A DNA stretch of 64,000 bases from Glaciihabitans sp. INWT7 (GTDB lineage Bacteria > Actinomycetota > Actinomycetes > Actinomycetales > Microbacteriaceae): positions 3,104,419 through 3,168,418 of the forward strand of contig NZ_CP043653.1 of the NCBI RefSeq assembly GCF_014217685.1, given 5' to 3'. Below the pieces are notes generated by a model. It ran no database searches. It had not been told where the DNA came from and saw only the letters and a list, made by a program, of their open reading frames with translations. Position 1 is the first letter of the stretch, and each line of letters begins with the position of its first letter. Shown in pieces: positions 60,558 through 64,000 of the stretch. The position numbers and the translations under genes are program-made.

Positions 60558-61466
60558 ATGCGCCGAAATCATCCGCTTCCACCGGTTCTGGCCTCTCGGC
60601 CGTTCTCAGTGGGTGAGGCTGCCCAACTCGGTGTCGGCGCCGGGCGCCTTCGGGGCAGCGACCTCCGCCGTCCATTCCATGGCATCCGGATGCCCCATGA
60701 GCTCCCCGAGGACATCGTTGACCTTGCCGCCGCGTACGTCAGCCGGATGCCACCCGACCAGTACTTCAGTCACCGGACTGCCGCCGCACTATGGGGGCTC
60801 CGGCTATCCGCGGCCCGGGTGCCGAAATTGCTCGACGTCGCGGTCGCTTCTCCGGGCCGGGCACCAAGGCTTCGCGGTGTGCGCGGCCACGAACTGCTGC
60901 CGGGCGTGCGGATTCTCACGCTTCCGAGCGGTCTGAGGGTGAGCGATCCGGTCGAGACCTGGTGTCAACTTGCTGCGCAGCTCTCCCTAGACGAGCTGAT
61001 CATCATGGGCGACGGGCTCGTGCGTCGCCAGTCCCCCTTTGCAACTCTGGCGAACCTGAATGCCGCAGTGGAGGGATGGGGCGCGAGGCGCGGGGCTCCC
61101 AACCTTCGACGAGCGCTTTCTGAGATCCGCTGCCGCACGGACTCGGCGCGCGAGACCGCTCTGCGGCTCCTGATTGTGCGGGCGGGCCTGCCGGAGCCCG
61201 GGGTGAATGTGGTGATCCGCAACAGCTTCGGAGTGGTGATCGGCCTCGGCGATCTCGTCGATCCGGAGTACCGGGTGCTGCTCGAATACGACGGGGGCCA
61301 GCATCGCTCGGACGAGCGCCAGTTCCACATCGACATTGCCCGCCTCGACGCCTTCATGGAGGAGAGGTGGCGGGTGATCCGCGTCAACAAGAGCCTGATG
61401 CAGCAGCGAGCGACTCTGCTCGGCAAGGTGCGGACCGCACTGGAGGCCGCAGGCTGGACGGGCTGA
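60558..61466 (+). CDS. AbiEi-antitoxin-like / DUF559-type nuclease-like protein
   Basis: 302 residues from ATG 60558 (the frame is open further upstream without a good start). N-terminal winged-helix-like segment FSVGEAAQLGVGAGRLRGSD resembling AbiEi/type IV antitoxin domains. The C-terminal ~110 residues contain GLGDLVDPEYRVLLEYDGGQ and a RWRVIRVNKS strand, the D...ExD pattern of Vsr/DUF559 PD-(D/E)xK nucleases. Proteins of this make-up are common singletons in Microbacteriaceae; I see no cognate AbiEii toxin here. Activity not shown. Confidence 0.75.
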   Translation: MRRNHPLPPVLASRPFSVGEAAQLGVGAGRLRGSDLRRPFHGIRMPHELPEDIVDLAAAYVSRMPPDQYFSHRTAAALWGLRLSAARVPKLLDVAVASPGRAPRLRGVRGHELLPGVRILTLPSGLRVSDPVETWCQLAAQLSLDELIIMGDGLVRRQSPFATLANLNAAVEGWGARRGAPNLRRALSEIRCRTDSARETALRLLIVRAGLPEPGVNVVIRNSFGVVIGLGDLVDPEYRVLLEYDGGQHRSDERQFHIDIARLDAFMEERWRVIRVNKSLMQQRATLLGKVRTALEAAGWTG

Positions 61467-61492
61467 CAGGGTCGAGCCACCGCGATGACCGC

Positions 61493-61835
61493 CGGACCGT
61501 CACGTACCGCTGCTACCCGCCCGCTTGGCGACAGTGTGTGACGGGTCGGTCGGGCGCAAGCCCGACCCGCCAGCTGCCCCCGAACGCGAACCGTCACATA
61601 CTGCTGACAGCCACCCGCCAAGCGACCGTTCGCGACGGATCGCCGCACGAAAGTCTCGACCACCACCAAACCCCGGTCGCGAACCGTCACATACTGCTGA
61701 CAGCCACCCGCCAAGCGACCGTTCGCGACGGATCGCCGCACGAAAGTCTCGACCACCACCAAACCCTGGCCGCGAACCGTCAGAAACTGCCGACAGACGC
61801 CCGCCAGGCGACCGATTGTGACGGATCGGTCGGGG
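61493..61835. repeat. 93-bp tandem repeat array, two near-identical and two diverged copies
   Basis: Units start at 61493, 61586, 61679 and 61772 (the last partial). The two middle copies differ at only two positions. Each unit begins ACCGTCA and has GACGG about 45 bases later, so the ends can pair as CCGTC(AC)/(GT)GACGG stems. It is open in some frames because 93 is a multiple of three. No gene is supported in 61467-61952. Confidence 0.85.
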
Positions 61836-61916
61836 GCGCGGGCGGGAGCCAGCGACGGTGGGAGACCGCGACGGCCGGAGACACCGACGGCAAGCCCCCG
61901 CCGACACCCCGACCGC

Positions 61917-61961
61917 CTAGACCTGCTAGACCTGCTAGACCAGCTAGACCACCTAGACCGC
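61917..61961. repeat. Five 9-bp tandem repeats at the SDR stop codon
   Basis: CTAGACCTG, CTAGACCTG, CTAGACCAG, CTAGACCAC, CTAGACCGC in series. The fifth unit contains the stop codon (TAG at 61953-61955 on the minus strand) of the dehydrogenase gene; every unit would supply another in-frame TAG. Confidence 0.85.
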
Positions 61962-62870
61962 GAACCTCTGCCCGACGAGCTTCTCCGACGCGGACCAGAG
62001 GGCCGCCCCGAAGGCCGCGTTGCTGCTGGATGCGGCGGGCTTCTGCCGCACGGCAGGGCCGCTGAAGCCCCCACGCGGGCCCCAGTAGTCGCCGCCGACG
62101 GCATCCGGGTCCGTCGCCGCGCGAACCGCGGACCAGGCGGCACGGTCCTTTCCGCCGCCGACGAAGGGGAAGGCCCGGGCGAACATCCGGCCAGCCGCCG
62201 AGGGATTCGTCACCCCGGCACGCTGCGGGCTGAGGCCGTCTATGCCGCTGCCCGGATGCGCCACGAGCGAGGTGACGGATCCGCGCGCAGCGCGCAGCCG
62301 CCGGTCGAGCTCGAACCCGAAGGACTGGGTCGCGTGCTTGGACTGGCCGTAGGCAGCGAACGGCGCGAAGGAGGATGCGCTCTGAAGGTCGGTGAGGTGC
62401 GCCTTGGTCAGGCGTGTGGCACCGCTCCCCATGGCGACCACGCGGGCGCCGGGGGTCGCGGCGAGCGTGGGGTAGAGCAGCGCGGTGAGCAGGAAATGCC
62501 CCAGGTGGTTGGTGCCGAACATCACCTCGTTGCCGTCGACGGTGGTCTCTCGCTTCTTGCTCGGCATGATCGAACCGGCGTTCTCGATGAGCGCGTCGAT
62601 CCGGCGTCCGGCCAAGGCAGCCGCGGCGGACCGGACCGAGGCGTAGGAGGAGAGGTCGAGGGTCACGTGCTCGAGCTGTGCTCCCGGGGTGCGTACGTGG
62701 ATCGCGGCGATGGCGGCATCCGCTTTGGCCGCGCTGCGGCAGGCGATGATGACGTGCCCGCCGGCCGCTGCGAGCTGTTCACTGATGAAGTAGCCGATTC
62801 CGGCGTTGCCCCCGGTCACGACGAAGGTCTTGCCGGCCTGGGACGGGATGGACCGCGGATCCCAGCTCAT
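61953..62870 (-). CDS. Short-chain dehydrogenase/reductase (SDR)
   Basis: 305 residues. Cofactor motif VVTGGNAGIGYF near 17-28, NAG at about 114-116, catalytic Ser in AMGSGATR and YGQSKHA holding the Tyr and Lys. The retinol-dehydrogenase-like or 'oxidoreductase' SDR type; substrate unknown. Its ATG overlaps the chorismate mutase stop by 4 bases. Confidence 0.93.
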   Translation of the reverse strand: MSWDPRSIPSQAGKTFVVTGGNAGIGYFISEQLAAAGGHVIIACRSAAKADAAIAAIHVRTPGAQLEHVTLDLSSYASVRSAAAALAGRRIDALIENAGSIMPSKKRETTVDGNEVMFGTNHLGHFLLTALLYPTLAATPGARVVAMGSGATRLTKAHLTDLQSASSFAPFAAYGQSKHATQSFGFELDRRLRAARGSVTSLVAHPGSGIDGLSPQRAGVTNPSAAGRMFARAFPFVGGGKDRAAWSAVRAATDPDAVGGDYWGPRGGFSGPAVRQKPAASSSNAAFGAALWSASEKLVGQRFAV

Positions 62871-63187
62871 TCGGAGTGGGTGGCGATCGTGCCGGTGCTG
62901 GCGATCTGTTCGTGCTGGTGGATGACCTCCGCGATGATGAAGTTGAGGAACTTCTCGCCGAACGCGGGGTCGAGATGGGACTCGGATGCCAGCGCCTTGA
63001 GCTTCGTGATCTGCTCACGTTCCCGGCCCGGGTCGGCCGCCGGCAGGCCGCTCGACGCCTTGAGGCGCCCGACCTGCTGGGTGAACTTGAAGCGCTCGGC
63101 GAGAAGGTGCACGAGGGCGGCATCGACATTGTCGATGCTCTGGCGAAGGCTCAGGAGCTGGGCTGCGGAATCGAGAGAGTCGGGCAT
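62867..63187 (-). CDS. Chorismate mutase (AroQ type)
   Basis: 106 residues. All-helical AroQ fold with LRQSIDNVDAALVHLLAERF (first helix, Arg), KFTQQVGRLKASSGLPAADP (Lys and Arg), GREREQITKLKALA and a C-terminal helix FLNFIIAEVIHQHEQIA with Gln. Converts chorismate to prephenate for Phe/Tyr. Cytosolic, no signal peptide. Confidence 0.95.
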   Translation of the reverse strand: MPDSLDSAAQLLSLRQSIDNVDAALVHLLAERFKFTQQVGRLKASSGLPAADPGREREQITKLKALASESHLDPAFGEKFLNFIIAEVIHQHEQIASTGTIATHSE

Positions 63188-63234
63188 GGTTCGAGGCTAC
63201 CGGGCATGGGTCTCGATACGCGCGCCGGCGGGCG

Positions 63235-63654
63235 CTAGTCGACCAGGGTCAGAGTGACCTCGATGTTGCCCCGGGTGGCGTTGGAGTACGGGCAGACCTG
63301 GTGGGCGGCATCCGCGAGTTCCTGCTGGCGGTCCGCCGGCACGTTCGGGGTGTAGATGTCGAGCTCGACCGCGAGGCCGAATCCCCCTTGCCCGTTGCTG
63401 CCGATGCCGACGCTCGCGGAGACCGAGGAGTCCGAGGTGTCGAGCTTCAGCGAGCGTCCGACGGCGTGGAGGGCGCTGAGGAAGCAGGCAGAGAATCCCG
63501 CCGCGAAGAGCTGCTCCGGGTTGGTGCCCTCACCGCTCCCGCCGAGTTCCTTCGGGGGACGGGTGTCGAAATCGAGACGGTCATCCTCGGAACGGACGTG
63601 GCCGTCGCGGCCGCCTCCGGTGGCGTGGGCGATGGCGGTGTAAGAGATTTCCAT
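63235..63654 (-). CDS. ohr: Organic hydroperoxide resistance protein
   Basis: 139 residues of the Ohr/OsmC family. The two redox cysteines are in FSACFLSALH (about 57) and HQVCPYSNATRGN (about 122). The conserved Arg and Glu lie in the N-terminal half. Reduces organic peroxides with lipoyl-dependent partners. No OhrR gene is seen next to it. Confidence 0.95.
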   Translation of the reverse strand: MEISYTAIAHATGGGRDGHVRSEDDRLDFDTRPPKELGGSGEGTNPEQLFAAGFSACFLSALHAVGRSLKLDTSDSSVSASVGIGSNGQGGFGLAVELDIYTPNVPADRQQELADAAHQVCPYSNATRGNIEVTLTLVD

Positions 63655-63676
63655 GGGGCAAGCCGACCATCCCGAT

Positions 63677-63782
63677 CTGGGCGTTGGCCGAGTGCGGCCC
63701 TCATCCGGAGGCGCGAGCGCACAAGAGCACTGGGCGTTGGCCGAGTGCGGCCCCTACTCGGTGGCGCGAGTGCGGAAGAGCA
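63677..63782. repeat. 53-bp imperfect tandem duplication at the GNAT 3' end
   Basis: Copies 63677-63729 and 63730-63782 share CTGGGCGTTGGCCGAGTGCG and a GGCGCGAG...AAGAGCA end, with several differences. The second copy contains the last codons and stop of the acetyltransferase gene, so the first looks like a downstream duplicate of that 3' end. Confidence 0.75.
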
Positions 63783-64000
63783 CCGGCCGGTCGCCGTGGC
63801 GCTCGAGGCGCTGCTCGAGCCCGGAGCGCACACGGGGCCAGTCGTCCACGATGATCGAGAAGACCGCGCTGTCTCGCCAGCTGCCATCCGCCCGCGGAAG
63901 GTCACGGCGCACGATGCCCTCGAAGGTCGCGCCGATGCCGCCGATCGCGGCACGGGACCGTTCGTTGAGGGCATCCGCCTGGATCTTGACGCGACCGAAA
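63754..64000 (-). CDS. GNAT acetyltransferase, partial (RimJ/RimL type)
   Basis: The last 81 codons of a gene that starts beyond the right edge. The fragment contains FGRVKIQADALNERSRAAIG and GATFEGIVRRDLPRADGSWR, the final strands of RimJ/RimL-type acetyltransferases, ending VLFRTRATE before TAG at 63754-63756. Upstream motifs such as the acetyl-CoA site are off the window. Confidence 0.85.
   Translation of the reverse strand, partial: FGRVKIQADALNERSRAAIGGIGATFEGIVRRDLPRADGSWRDSAVFSIIVDDWPRVRSGLEQRLERHGDRPVLFRTRATE

Noticed and set aside
61493-61835. CRISPR array
   Set aside because: The 93-bp units are repeated whole, without unique spacers, and no cas genes are present.
1-64000. tRNA or rRNA genes
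   Set aside because: No cloverleaf with a GGTTCGANTCC-type arm and no rRNA sequence was found by reading both strands.

Overview
The window is GC-rich, densely packed chromosomal DNA with many GTG starts, frequent 4-bp ATGA/GTGA overlaps and several apparently leaderless genes. Gene content points to a high-GC Gram-positive of the Microbacteriaceae type: DUF3073 beside purM, a sterol-carrier-family protein beside purF, an ECF sigma/anti-sigma/DUF4397/class F sortase cluster, a DUF2256-DUF3253 protein and paired crcB genes. I see no rRNA, tRNA, prophage, insertion sequence or CRISPR array. The species cannot be named from this sequence alone.

Layout. 0-2.6 kb: sulfur assimilation, with a truncated sulfonate/nitrate-type binding lipoprotein divergent from a TauE/SafE permease and a cysC-type APS kinase, around a perfect inverted repeat. 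2.6-19 kb: housekeeping and surface genes (prolyl aminopeptidase, PAP2-like membrane protein, a stand-alone LysR-type DNA-binding domain, RecQ, CPBP protease, secreted 5'-nucleotidase, tandem EamA transporters, an alanine-rich secreted protein with a possible sortase-like domain, a secreted muramidase-like protein, a DEAD-box helicase with a repeat-expanded N-terminus, an esterase lipoprotein and a NUDIX gene with a disrupted 5' end). 19-29.5 kb: RND efflux pump, MocR regulator divergent from a YczE-like membrane protein, TipA-type MerR regulator, KimA-like potassium permease and two CrcB fluoride channel subunits. 28.5-35.4 kb: LacI regulator, its operator, a small unrecognised ORF, a sugar ABC importer without its own ATPase, and a glycogen-debranching-type glucosidase. 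35.4-38.3 kb: HdeD-like protein, flavin monooxygenase, DUF3073 and repeat-rich spacers. 38.3-60 kb: dispersed purine biosynthesis genes purM, purF, purD, purC, purS, purQ and purL, separated by membrane proteins, regulators, a glyoxalase-type dioxygenase, the sigma/sortase cluster and a mechanosensitive channel. 60-62 kb: two different blocks of long tandem repeats on either side of an AbiEi/DUF559-type nuclease-like gene. 62-64 kb: short-chain dehydrogenase, chorismate mutase, Ohr and a truncated acetyltransferase.

How the genes work together. The seven pur genes cover most steps from PRPP to IMP, and purS-purQ-purL together make FGAM synthase. The LacI gene, its operator in the promoter spacer-to-leader region, the ABC importer and the debranching enzyme form one oligosaccharide uptake and breakdown unit. 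The KimA-like protein and CrcB pair form an ion-homeostasis operon.

The most unusual signals are not genes. They are a three-copy family of 81-99 bp palindromic elements ending in TTCCTGAATGA-like arms, several tandem arrays (9, 18, 27, 36, 77 and 93 bp), and a well-translated-looking 40-codon ORF directly coupled to the sugar-binding protein gene.
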